From the NCBI GenBank assembly GCA_024227235.1, contig JAAEKY010000607.1:1-41820 (forward strand): 41,820 nt of DNA. Reading direction: 5' to 3'. The notes below the pieces were generated by a model. The model had not been told where the DNA came from, did no database searches, and saw only the letters and a list, made by a program, of their open reading frames with translations. Positions 1 to 7,168 of this stretch are shown here, piece by piece (within the stretch, counting starts at the first letter, position 1; each line of letters opens with the position of its first letter). Made by a program: the position numbers and the translations under genes. This DNA is from Desulfobacteraceae bacterium (lineage in GTDB: Bacteria > Desulfobacterota > Desulfobacteria > Desulfobacterales > Desulfobacteraceae).

Positions 1-1005
1 GAAAAAAAGCAACTGGATGTTATTTTGGATTGTGTGAAGCATGCAAAAGAGCTCGTGAGTCAAATTCTTACCTTCAGTATGCAAAAAGAACATGAGTATA
101 AACTTTTAAGTGCGGAAGAAGTAGTCAAGGAATCCATGTCGCTTATTCGATCATTCCTGTCGGCCACTATAAAAATAAATACTCAAATTGAAAATAAATG
201 TGGATATATCCTTGCAGACCCAGTTCAAATCCATCAGGTTATTATAAATCTTGTAACAAATGCGAATTATGCTATGGAAAAAAAAGGTGGAACGATAGAC
301 ATTTCTATAAGCAAGGTGAAAAGCATAGAGAAAGTTTTTCTGAATAAGCCTGTTAAAAAAGGAAGCTATATCTGTTTAAGTATTAAAGATACGGGCACAG
401 GTATTGATTCAAAAAATCTTGATAAAATATTTGAGCCCTATTATTCTACTAAAAAAGCGGGTAAAGGCTCAGGTGTCGGCCTTTCAGTGGTTCATGGGAT
501 TGTCGAAAGCCATAATGGGTATATAAAGGTTGAAAGTGATAAGGAAAAAGGAACCCGATTTGATATCTATTTTCCAAAGTGCCGAAGGTATACTGATATT
601 GAGATAGAGACCGCAGACGATATGCCGATACAAAAAGGGACAGAAAGAGTCCTTTTGGTAGACGATGATAAAAAAGTTGCAGTGATGGAAACCCATATGC
701 TTGAAAAATTAGGGTATACAGTGACCTGTTTCACGAATAGCTTGAAGGCAATCGATTCTTTTGAAAATAACCCGGAAATATTTGATGCTGTTGTAACTGA
801 TTTATCCATGCCGGATTTATCAGGAATCCAGCTTGCCGGCAAAATTTTTGATATAAAATCTGATTTACCCATTATCCTTTGTACAGGACTTGGCGATATT
901 ATTGAAAAGAAAAATTTTGAATCTTTGTCCATAAAAGGATTTTTAAAGAAACCTGTTGCCATAAAAGAATTGTCTCATACCTTAAGAAAGGTTTTAGATG
1001 AATAA
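1..1005 (+). CDS. Hybrid sensor histidine kinase, C-terminal part (5' end outside window)
   Basis: The reading frame is open from base 1, so the protein is cut by the window edge. It begins in the second helix of the HisKA dimerisation domain (AKELVSQILTFS); the phospho-accepting His lies upstream, outside the window. A HATPase_c domain follows, with the N box (HQVIINLVTNAN), G1 box (DTGTGID), F box (IFEPYYSTK) and G2 box (GSGVGLSVVHGIV). A C-terminal receiver domain starts near base 649 (VLLVDDD). Its phospho-acceptor Asp is at 799-801 (VVTDLSMP), the conserved Thr is in ILCTG, and the Lys is at 949-951 (LKKPV). All catalytic boxes present look intact. The protein is a cytoplasmic or membrane-linked two-component sensor whose input domains cannot be seen. 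The gene ends in TAA 200 bp before a convergent gene, with no clear terminator. Confidence 0.93.
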   Translation, partial: EKKQLDVILDCVKHAKELVSQILTFSMQKEHEYKLLSAEEVVKESMSLIRSFLSATIKINTQIENKCGYILADPVQIHQVIINLVTNANYAMEKKGGTIDISISKVKSIEKVFLNKPVKKGSYICLSIKDTGTGIDSKNLDKIFEPYYSTKKAGKGSGVGLSVVHGIVESHNGYIKVESDKEKGTRFDIYFPKCRRYTDIEIETADDMPIQKGTERVLLVDDDKKVAVMETHMLEKLGYTVTCFTNSLKAIDSFENNPEIFDAVVTDLSMPDLSGIQLAGKIFDIKSDLPIILCTGLGDIIEKKNFESLSIKGFLKKPVAIKELSHTLRKVLDE

Positions 1006-1204
1006 CTAGTATTTGAACGGAAACTCACCCATCAGTTACGTTGCTGCAAAATTATAAGACTGGCTTCATGGTCAATGGTACACGCCGGTTTCAAGATGTA
1101 TGCATGCGCATCTATTCGAGCCCTTGCACCTTATATATGGGCAACTTTGTGAGCTTTGCTCCTCTACGGGCCGCCCAAATACGGAGTTTTCGGTCAGGCA
1201 CTAA
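1006..1204. other. Non-coding gap with weak inverted repeats
   Basis: No convincing gene lies here. Two arms, GAACGGAAACTC (1014-1025) and GAGTTTTCGGTC (about 1183-1194), are inverted with 10 of 12 positions matching, so the gap may be another degenerate palindromic element. A short GC stem (GGGC-C-GCCC) flanked by CTCC/GGAG lies near 1160-1185. The base composition is richer in GC than the surrounding intergenic DNA. It separates two convergent genes and could contribute to transcription termination, but no U-tract hairpin is visible. Confidence 0.35.
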
Positions 1205-2035
1205 CTAAACATTCGGGATCTGTGAAATCACATCATAAAGTAATTTATTAAATGGCTTTAAAGCATGTTGAGCTGTCTCTAAAACTGTTTCCAGCGTGGT
1301 TTCAGCTGGGGCATCTGGGTTATTTATATTGGTGATCATGGATAGCCCTAAGATTTTCATGCTGGCATGAACGCCTGCTATTGCTTCCATAACAGTGGAG
1401 AATCCCACAGCGTCACACCCTATTGTTTTTAAAAATCGTGTTTCAGAGGGTGTTTCAAGACTGGGGCCGCAAAGGCCGGCATAAACCCCGGTTTGAATGG
1501 ATATCTGATTTTTTTTTGCTGCCTTATGAACAAGATCCATAAGATCTGGATCATATACCTGGATCATGTCTGGAAACCTGATGCCCCAGCCATCCTCATT
1601 GTTTCCTGATAACGGATTCTGCCCTGTCAGGTTGATGTGATCCTTAATAATCATAATGTCACCAGCAGAAAAATTCAGATTAATTCCCCCGGCGGCATTG
1701 CTTAAAATTAATGTTTTAACCCCTAATTCTTGCATAACTCTTATTGGAAAAGTTACCTGGGCGGGTGAATACCCTTCATAAAGATGGCATCGGCCCTGCA
1801 TCATCATTATTTTTTTTTCATTAATTGAACCAAATATCAATTTACCCACGTGGCTTTCAACAGTTGATTCCGGGAAATTGGGAAGCTGTGAATATTTGAA
1901 TTCGCAAGACACATCAAGGGTGTCAAGGGTGTGAGAAAGACCTGTACCCGTTAAAAATCCAATCAAAGGTAACTCTTTTGTATGCGATTGTATATAATTT
2001 ACAGTTTCAATTACAAGATCCCTATCTGTCTTCAT
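1205..2035 (-). CDS. Purine nucleoside phosphorylase (PNP-I, trimeric PunA/MtaP type)
   Basis: Predicted to cleave purine (deoxy)ribonucleosides with phosphate to free base and (deoxy)ribose-1-phosphate in the cytoplasm, for purine salvage. The 276-residue length fits the trimeric PNP family. Visible family motifs are GTGLSH at 30-35 (phosphate loop, normally G-S-G-L), GRCHLYEGYS at 81-90, SNAAGGIN near 112-119, CGPSLETPSE at 189-198 with Glu194 at the base-binding position, and ITN at 234-236 with Asn236 at the purine-contact position. The usual V-G-M-S-T segment reads V-G-F-S-T (Phe212), a substitution at the sugar-binding Met. The start is supported by a GGAGAG ribosome site just upstream of the ATG. 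MTAP-type activity cannot be excluded, and specificity is not decided by sequence. A decayed receiver gene ends 12 bp upstream on the same strand. Confidence 0.88.
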   Translation of the reverse strand: MKTDRDLVIETVNYIQSHTKELPLIGFLTGTGLSHTLDTLDVSCEFKYSQLPNFPESTVESHVGKLIFGSINEKKIMMMQGRCHLYEGYSPAQVTFPIRVMQELGVKTLILSNAAGGINLNFSAGDIMIIKDHINLTGQNPLSGNNEDGWGIRFPDMIQVYDPDLMDLVHKAAKKNQISIQTGVYAGLCGPSLETPSETRFLKTIGCDAVGFSTVMEAIAGVHASMKILGLSMITNINNPDAPAETTLETVLETAQHALKPFNKLLYDVISQIPNV

Positions 2036-2047
2036 GATCTCTCTCCA

Positions 2048-2290
2048 TTATTCATCTAAAACCTGCTGAATCAATTTTGCAATTCCTGACATAGATACAG
2101 GCTTCATAGCATAAGCGTCAATCCCCAATTGTTTTGCTTTTTCTTCGTCCACCATCAATCGATGTCCCGTACAGATAATAATAGAGATGTCCGGTCGTAT
2201 TTTTTAATTTTGGCTATAGATTCAGGGGACAATGTTTTTTTATGATGTTAACGCCTTCTAATTCCTCTCTATTGTAGCCCATCATTGATA
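2048..2290 (-). pseudogene. Decayed response-regulator/PAS signalling gene, C-terminal remnant
   Basis: Reading leftwards, the last about 50 codons encode a clear receiver C-terminus. It contains PDISIIICTGH (strand 4 with the conserved Thr), AKQLGIDAYAMKPVS (the conserved Lys and cis-Pro), and LIQQVLDE before a TAA at 2048-2050. Upstream the frame breaks inside a run of A residues near 2200. Adding one A would join SIAKIKK to IRPDISIII, so a one-base deletion is the simplest explanation. Farther upstream, in another frame, is a PAS-like scrap (MMGYNREELEGVNII). No start and no phospho-acceptor Asp segment survive. The remnant points the same way as the PNP gene and ends just before it, so the two may once have been co-transcribed. 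Confidence 0.75.
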
Positions 2291-2604
2291 ATACTGATCA
2301 TTTACAAAAATTTTAAGTTTATTAAAGTTTTCAGTTTTGATACAATTTTACTAGAAATAACTTAACTTTGGCAAATTGTAAAATACAAATGTAATTATTT
2401 GGATATTTACCATAAGAATCATATTTTTTAAATGACTCACACACTCCCGTTCCGATCAAGGTTGGCTTTGTTTTAAAAAATAATACATGCGATTGCCCTG
2501 TTCTTTTGGAAGAATATATATTATATGCGAACCATGAATTCACCCCGATGTTGCAATATTGGAGTCCAGATTGGATGATTCTTTAATAAAAGTAATAATA
2601 AAAA
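2291..2604. other. AT-rich intergenic stretch, no supported gene
   Basis: The only open frame of note is minus-strand 2331-2543 (70 codons, ATG start). It has no recognisable domain, and its codon use resembles random AT-rich DNA. It may be leftover sequence of the decayed signalling gene downstream. No terminator or strong promoter was recognised before the plus-strand gene at 2605. Confidence 0.4.
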
Positions 2605-3222
2605 ATGAATGATAAACAATATTTATTTTCTATTGAGCATCGGCGGACAACAACAATAAAGATAAAAAGGTCTATTTTTACTTGCACTCTGGAGTTTGTG
2701 GGCTCTATTGAAAAAGCAAAGACCTTTATTTCTACAATCTCAAAAGAAAATAAAGCAGCCACTCATAATTGTTGGGCATACATCGTCGGGGAATCCGGGA
2801 ATACCTTTCATTGTTCTGATGCCGGAGAACCATCAGGAACGGCAGGTAAGCCCATGCTAAATGTATTGCAAAGCTATCGCATGACCAATATAGCCGCTGT
2901 AGTAACCCGGCATTTCGGCGGTGTTAAACTGGGTGTAAAAGGTTTAATAGATGCCTATTCTGAATCTGTAAAAAATACGATAGGTCTGAAAAAATTAGAA
3001 AAACTGGTTCAAACGACCTGCATTGCTGTTGAAGTTTCTTATGAATTTAATGATATACTTCTTAATCAGATAAAAAAGTATTTGAACAGGATGGTTGATA
3101 CGAAATATTCAGACAAAATTGTCCATCACCTTGAAATTGAATGTAAAAATTATGACAGCGTGAAGAAACTTTTGTCAGAATATCAATCCCAGGGAAAATT
3201 AAAATTTAGGAACGGGAATTAA
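2605..3222 (+). CDS. YigZ/IMPACT family protein (UPF0029)
   Basis: A 205-residue soluble protein of the YigZ/IMPACT family, linked in other organisms to translation and stress control; its exact biochemical role is not settled. The signature N-terminal domain is clear. It has THNCWAYIVG near 53-62, SDAGEPSGTAGKPML at 71-85 and TRHFGGVKLGVKGL at 101-114, followed by a DUF1949-like ferredoxin-fold tail of about 70 residues. Length fits the family. The ATG has only a weak ribosome site. The last codons and the TAA stop (R-N-G-N-stop) are supplied by the left terminus of the palindromic element that begins at 3208, so the native C-terminus has probably been altered by a few residues. The next gene, fapA-like, converges from the other side of that element. 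Confidence 0.9.
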   Translation: MNDKQYLFSIEHRRTTTIKIKRSIFTCTLEFVGSIEKAKTFISTISKENKAATHNCWAYIVGESGNTFHCSDAGEPSGTAGKPMLNVLQSYRMTNIAAVVTRHFGGVKLGVKGLIDAYSESVKNTIGLKKLEKLVQTTCIAVEVSYEFNDILLNQIKKYLNRMVDTKYSDKIVHHLEIECKNYDSVKKLLSEYQSQGKLKFRNGN

Positions 3223-3240
3223 ATAAGTTTCCCAAATTAG

Positions 3241-4027
3241 GGTTCCATTAAACATTTAGGGGGGATTCGTCACGAGACATTGTATAACCAACTGATAAAT
3301 TAGGCAATTCCTGCTTTCAGCCCTTCCAAAATATTCACAAGTTTAATGGAGGATTCATTCCCACTACATATGGTATCCGGAAAATTTTTAATTTTTTCGG
3401 ACTGGTGAAAGACACACTCGGTAAATTGGGGGATTTGACTCGTGCGTGTAAATACCATCAGTCAACATTTAGAATTATATTGACAGCAGTTTGAATAGAA
3501 TGGATAATTCTTGTTCGATCAGAAATTTTTGATACATCCTTACTCTCAGCAGATTGGTCCCAATCTGTTCGAGTTGTAAAAAAATAAGAGATGACAAAGG
3601 GTATTGGAATAATTTAGAATTATTTATTCAAGAGCATTCCGAAGCTTCCTTTACCCACAGCATCTGTCCCGATTGCTCGGATAAGCTATATGGAGATGAA
3701 GATTGGTATACAGACAATAAAAAAAACCAGAATATAGATGAACGATTCTGCGCTGAAAATGGAAGAGATTTATAGCGAGCCCTATGTCTAAAATCAATCT
3801 CTATTTTCCTGTCTTCTCTGGGTGGGTACTGGCATTCGCAGGGCTTAGGCCGAACAAAGTTTATGCAACGCTACATATGGTCTATGGCTTTTTCACTGCT
3901 TTAACTATTTGTTTCTGATATTGAACAGAATTATTTGGACAGGGAATTACCCTGAAATATTTCACTTGGAGAGGTGGCTCCTGTGTGAAATTTTCGTGAC
4001 GGATTCCCCCTGAATGTTAACGCAACC
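3241..4027. mobile_element. 787-bp transposable element without transposase, nested in palindromic copy A
   Basis: The ends are imperfect inverted repeats of about 36 bp: the left begins GGTTCCATTAAACATTTAGG and the right, read inward, begins GGTTGCGTTAACATTCAGGG. Both continue into GATTCGTCACGA / AATCCGTCACGA. The outermost bases are GGTT...AACC. The element is flanked by the 9-bp direct repeat CCAAATTAG at 3232-3240 and 4028-4036, a target-site duplication. No transposase reading frame was found. The interior holds a signalling-protein stump (3533-3775), a 44-codon plus-strand frame with a hydrophobic stretch (3784-3918) and a 52-codon minus-strand frame (3300-3458), neither recognised. It behaves like a non-autonomous derivative of an IS with 9-bp duplications; the IS family is not assigned. 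Confidence 0.72.
3533..3775 (+). pseudogene. C-terminal fragment of a signalling protein (Cys-x2-Cys tail domain)
   Basis: From a TGA just upstream, an open frame reads YILTLSRLVPICSSCKKIRD, and continues with GYWNNLELFI, SEASFTHSICPDC and KLYGDEDWY. From memory of the family, this CSSCKKIRDDKGYW...HSICPDC...LY pattern is the C-terminal tail seen after receiver, PAS or kinase domains in many deltaproteobacterial signalling proteins. The two CxxC pairs suggest a metal-binding knuckle. The expected N-terminal domains are absent and there is no good start or ribosome site; a TTG at 3554 is the only candidate. Because it lies wholly inside the inverted repeats of the inserted element, it looks like captured cargo rather than a native gene. 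Confidence 0.65.
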
Positions 4028-4181
4028 CCAAATTAGCAGATGCTTTTGTCGTATTGAAGATATGAGGAGAAAGCATATCGGGCTATGTGCCCAACGAGAA
4101 ATGCAGAAAACGACGAAAAAAGCAATAATTATGGGGGCTTATTTAATGTACGTTCCTTCGCACGATACCAAAAGATAGGGG

Positions 4182-6239
4182 TTAAAAATCTGTAATAATC
4201 ATTTCCCAGTTTCTTTTGGCCGTTTTATCTCCAGCGCTGTTGACTTCCATAATTCTTGAATGAGTTAAGGTCTTACTTAAAATGATGTTGGTATATCTGC
4301 CATTGACTTTAGTCCCAGAAAAGATCGTTCCTGAAACATCCAAAATTGGTTTTGACGTTGTCTTCTGATTGAGCCGTTTAAGAGAGAATTTTTCTTTGAC
4401 ACTGTCTTTTACTGAATCAGCATAAACTTTGATATCATTTTTAATTTTTCTGAACAAGGCCTCCTCAACTTTTTTTTGACTCTTTAGATTATGGATTTTT
4501 TTATCGGCTTCCGAAAGACCCTTTTGGAACAGCTCAATTTTTTCATCAGGTTTGTCACCCGCGTTCTTTTCCATCTCTTCCATAATGCTTAATGTTCGTT
4601 TTTTGGACTTTTCTAATTGTTTGAGCTTTTCAATAGCATCATTTAATGCAGCTTCTGTGTTATTTTTTTCAATTGTTTTGATTTCAAGAGCGTTTTGCCT
4701 TCTTTCAATGGCCTTATCAATCATATTTATTTGATTTTCAAAATAGTCTGATGTACCTACGGTTATTGTAGAAGGCTTAGCTTTTTCAGACCCAAGATTA
4801 AAAATTTTTGCACCACCTTTAGCAGTTACTACAGAAGAAAAAACTCTGCCTCTCTCTATTTTAAATTCGCCCTCTAAAATTACTTCTGTATCAACAATTT
4901 CTTTTATTATAGTCATGCCTCCGGTACAAGCAGCTTTGGATCTGTGCATAAACCCGGCTTTGATGTCACCCTTTGCCTCAATAGTAGATTCTGTTACACC
5001 ATTCTGGATAAACACATCACCTTTAGCCTTAATAATCCCGCCATCACAGGTGTTGGCAACCACGGTAATGGCCTCAACCCTGAAACCGTTTTTTATGGAG
5101 CCTGCGATAAAAACATTTTTATCGAATTTTACATGTCCGGTTTTATAATCTACATCACCCTTAATAAAATAGGCATCGTTAACAGAGATTTCCCCTCCTT
5201 GTGTTATCTTGGGATTCCCGCTTACATCTGCAATAACCTTTAATTCATCTTTGGAAAGACTTACATTCTGTCCAAGATTAAATGGGATATCTTCAGCAAT
5301 TAAACAGGGAATGGCTTCTCCAAAAATACTTACACCGGCCTTGCCGGTTTTAGGTGGAATTTTTTCAGCCAGGATATCTTTTTCTTCCACAAAGGGAATT
5401 TCGCCCCTATCTTTAAAATCTATGGCCCCATCGTCTTTAAGAAGACCTGCTTTAAGGTAGTCGCGTTCAAACATATAAATGAACCGGGCATCTATACCAT
5501 CTATAGGCGCAAGGCCTTCTGCAATCTCGAAATACGATTCTGTGCCTTTCTTGTCTTTAATAAAATTTTCCAACCTGTCATCATCAACAATTCCGTAAAT
5601 GATGTTATTTTTTTCCAATAAATATTTTAAATCTGAAATAAGCATAGCGTTGTCAAAATCTTCCGTTTTTGTGACAAATGCTTTAAAGGCATCTCTCTGG
5701 ATATGTAATTTGATTTCGACCTCATCGATTTCGTATACATTGTTATTCTCAAAGGGTTGTTCTTCAAGTTCTCTTTTATTTTTTTTAGGCGTTTCTTTCT
5801 GATCGCTGATTTTAAGCTTTTGTTTTTGTAATACTAGACTACGCTGCTTTTCAGATAACATTCCGGCATCAACCAAACAATCACCTAACATAATGTTTTG
5901 CCCTTGATCTGTCAGCCTTTTTTGCTCTTCTAGTGCAAGATCCATGTTGCTTTGTGTCAGAAATCCAAACTCAACACATAATGAACCGAATCTTGCATCT
6001 TCCGGTGGTTTTGCAAAATTTACACAGATTTTTTTAAGGCTTTTGGCATCTTGCTGGTTAATATGTTTATTTATCAGCATTACTTTTAGAATATCCACTT
6101 CAGCATCGCTTTTATGATTTTGCATATACGTGATCAGCTTTGGGTGATTTTTTTTGCTTAAGTAATTAAGATATAGTGCAATTTTTATAATTAAGGCATT
6201 TCTGCTGTTAATGCCATTGATTTTATTTTCTGAAGCCAT
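4182..6239 (-). CDS. FapA-family (DUF342) polymer/flagellar-assembly-type protein
   Basis: A large cytoplasmic protein (685 residues from the preferred start). The N-terminal part (about 80-145) has two copies of a short motif like the N-terminal domain of type II/IV secretion ATPases (FGSLCVEFGFLTQSNMDLAL; LGDCLVDAGMLSEKQRSLVL). The middle (about 185-480) is the FapA region with the repetitive beta-helix pattern: GEIPFVEEKDILAEKIPPKTGKAG, then IKGDVDYKTGHVKFDKNVFI and runs of Gly-Asp/Gly-Gly turns. A coiled-coil hairpin (about 510-610) and a small C-terminal strand region follow. The molecular function of FapA proteins is unclear. The ATG at 6237-6239 is preferred over the in-frame TTG at 6260 because AGGAG lies 11 bp before the ATG and none precedes the TTG. 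It is divergent from the XRE-cupin gene; downstream it meets palindromic copy A within 25 bp. Confidence 0.85.
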   Translation of the reverse strand: MASENKINGINSRNALIIKIALYLNYLSKKNHPKLITYMQNHKSDAEVDILKVMLINKHINQQDAKSLKKICVNFAKPPEDARFGSLCVEFGFLTQSNMDLALEEQKRLTDQGQNIMLGDCLVDAGMLSEKQRSLVLQKQKLKISDQKETPKKNKRELEEQPFENNNVYEIDEVEIKLHIQRDAFKAFVTKTEDFDNAMLISDLKYLLEKNNIIYGIVDDDRLENFIKDKKGTESYFEIAEGLAPIDGIDARFIYMFERDYLKAGLLKDDGAIDFKDRGEIPFVEEKDILAEKIPPKTGKAGVSIFGEAIPCLIAEDIPFNLGQNVSLSKDELKVIADVSGNPKITQGGEISVNDAYFIKGDVDYKTGHVKFDKNVFIAGSIKNGFRVEAITVVANTCDGGIIKAKGDVFIQNGVTESTIEAKGDIKAGFMHRSKAACTGGMTIIKEIVDTEVILEGEFKIERGRVFSSVVTAKGGAKIFNLGSEKAKPSTITVGTSDYFENQINMIDKAIERRQNALEIKTIEKNNTEAALNDAIEKLKQLEKSKKRTLSIMEEMEKNAGDKPDEKIELFQKGLSEADKKIHNLKSQKKVEEALFRKIKNDIKVYADSVKDSVKEKFSLKRLNQKTTSKPILDVSGTIFSGTKVNGRYTNIILSKTLTHSRIMEVNSAGDKTAKRNWEMIITDF

Positions 6240-6346
6240 ATTTGGATGTTCTCCTGCCAATATTATTATTATTCAGAGAGCAAAGCTGTCAAGAAAAAAC
6301 GGAAAAAACTGTATTTGAAGAAGGTAACAACAAAGTTAAAAAGATG

Positions 6347-6374
6347 TTGACAATGAAAAAAATTTAAGTATTAT
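6347..6374 (+). promoter_or_regulatory. Predicted sigma-70 promoter of the XRE-cupin gene
   Basis: TTGACA at 6347-6352 is a perfect -35 hexamer. After 16 bases comes TATTAT at 6369-6374, which matches the -10 consensus at 5 of 6 positions. The start codon of the regulator is 38 bp downstream. The surrounding DNA is very AT-rich, so the -10 is less informative than the -35. Confidence 0.6.
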
Positions 6375-6412
6375 TAAATAATAATTAATTATACTAAAAA
6401 CTTGGTGAATCT

Positions 6413-6997
6413 ATGAAAACAAAACTTGGGGCACTCTTAAGAGCGATTAGAAGCTCAAGACACCTTACGATAAAGGAGATTGCAGCAAAGGCGAGTATCA
6501 GTACTAGCTTGCTGTCGCAAATTGAAAGGAATCGGATATCCCCTTCTTTGGATACTTTGCTTCAGATTCTAGAAGCGTATGGTGTACCCCCCGATAAGTT
6601 TTTTAAAGATTATGAGACCAGTTCAAAAGTCGAGATTATAAGAAGGGATGATCGAAAAACGTATCAGCGAAAAGGCTTTAAATATGAAAAACTTTGCGGT
6701 GACAGCCAGGCCAAAGGGAATCATTCATTTAATGCCTTCTATCTGGAACTTGCGCCAGGGCAAGAGAGAGGGGATGCAAGTGACGGACATTTGGGGCGTG
6801 AGTTGGGAATAGTTGTTCAAGGATCTGCAACGCTTGTTTATGGAGAAGATACGTATGAAATTCATAAAGGAGATTCCGTATCATTTTTTTCACAAATTCC
6901 CCATCTGATTCAAAATTCCACTGACCAGACATTCCTTGCCTACTGGGTAGTGACACCTGCTGATGGCGAAGATTATTTTGGAGATAAAACATCATAA
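6413..6997 (+). CDS. XRE-family regulator with C-terminal cupin sensor domain
   Basis: A 194-residue DNA-binding protein. Residues 5-60 form an HTH_3/XRE domain (LGALLRAIRSSRHLTIKEIA followed by ASISTSLLSQIERNRISPSL). Residues about 105-185 form a cupin_2 beta-barrel (ELAPGQERGDASDGHLGRELGIVVQG, then GDSVSFFSQIPHLIQN), the small-molecule-sensing part in this family. The usual metal-binding His cluster of catalytic cupins is only partly present, so a sensing role is more likely than an enzymatic one. It sits just upstream of the leuC/leuD-type pair, separated only by a 155-bp palindromic element, so it may control that pair; this is inference. The ribosome site is weak (GGTG 6 bp before the ATG). 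The gene faces away from the fapA-like gene. Confidence 0.88.
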   Translation: MKTKLGALLRAIRSSRHLTIKEIAAKASISTSLLSQIERNRISPSLDTLLQILEAYGVPPDKFFKDYETSSKVEIIRRDDRKTYQRKGFKYEKLCGDSQAKGNHSFNAFYLELAPGQERGDASDGHLGRELGIVVQGSATLVYGEDTYEIHKGDSVSFFSQIPHLIQNSTDQTFLAYWVVTPADGEDYFGDKTS

Positions 6998-7151
6998 GGA
7001 ATGGGAATTAAATAAGTTGTAAAAAATTAGCAGATGTTTTTGTCGTATTCAAGGCGCGAGGAGGAAGCTAAACGGACTATGTGGCCGGTGAGAAACGTAG
7101 AAAACAGTAAAAAAACAATAATTATGGGTAAGTTATTTAATGTACATTCCT
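6997..7151. repeat. Palindromic MITE-like element, copy B (intact, 155 bp)
   Basis: The inverted termini are AGGAATGGGAATTAAATAAG (6997-7016) and its near-complement ending CATTCCT (7130-7151). The trinucleotide TAA flanks the GGAATG...CATTCC core on both sides, which may be a 3-bp target duplication. The interior pairs as a long hairpin with the apical loop CGGAC-TATGT-GGCCG. Compared with copy A, a C-to-T change in the left arm (ATGC to ATGT before TTTT) is matched by G-to-A in the right arm (AGCAAT to ACAAT context), so pairing is kept. It begins on the last base of the regulator's stop codon and ends 17 bp before the leuC start, filling nearly the whole 171-bp gap. Confidence 0.82.
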
Positions 7152-7168
7152 AAGATTTGGAGCGAATA

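Larger units (their letters stand above)
3208..4157. repeat. Palindromic MITE-like element, copy A, split by a nested insertion
   Basis: The left end (AGGAACGGGAATTAAATAAG at 3208-3227) and the right end (CTTATTTAATGTACGTTCCT at 4138-4157) are imperfect inverted repeats. They match the ends of copy B at 6997-7151. Past the ends, the body at 4031-4157 aligns with copy B base for base over most of its length (AATTAGCAGATG, TTTTGTCGTATT, CTATGTG, CAATAATTATGGG). Bases 3241-4027 are foreign to copy B and have their own terminal repeats. Removing them and one 9-bp duplication leaves 154 bp. The restored body folds as a long hairpin with an apical GGGC-TATGT-GCCC loop. It sits between the convergent yigZ and fapA-like genes and supplies the stop codon of yigZ. 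It is non-coding and non-autonomous; the family is not recognised. Confidence 0.8.

Noticed and set aside
1006..1204. Integron attC site or group II intron end
   Set aside because: The GTTRRRY/RYYYAAC core sites are not present and no intron domain V-like hairpin could be identified.
2331..2543. 70-codon minus-strand gene
   Set aside because: No domain, no clear neighbour relation, AT-driven composition; kept only as part of the intergenic description.
3300..3458. 52-codon minus-strand frame inside the inserted element as a transposase remnant
   Set aside because: The translation shows no transposase motif (no DDE context) and no start signal.
3784..3918. 44-codon hydrophobic peptide inside the inserted element
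   Set aside because: It has an ATG but no ribosome site, and it lies in degenerate mobile DNA; not enough to call a gene.
6240..6260. TTG start adding seven residues to the fapA-like protein
   Set aside because: There is no ribosome site before the TTG, while AGGAG precedes the in-frame ATG at 6239.
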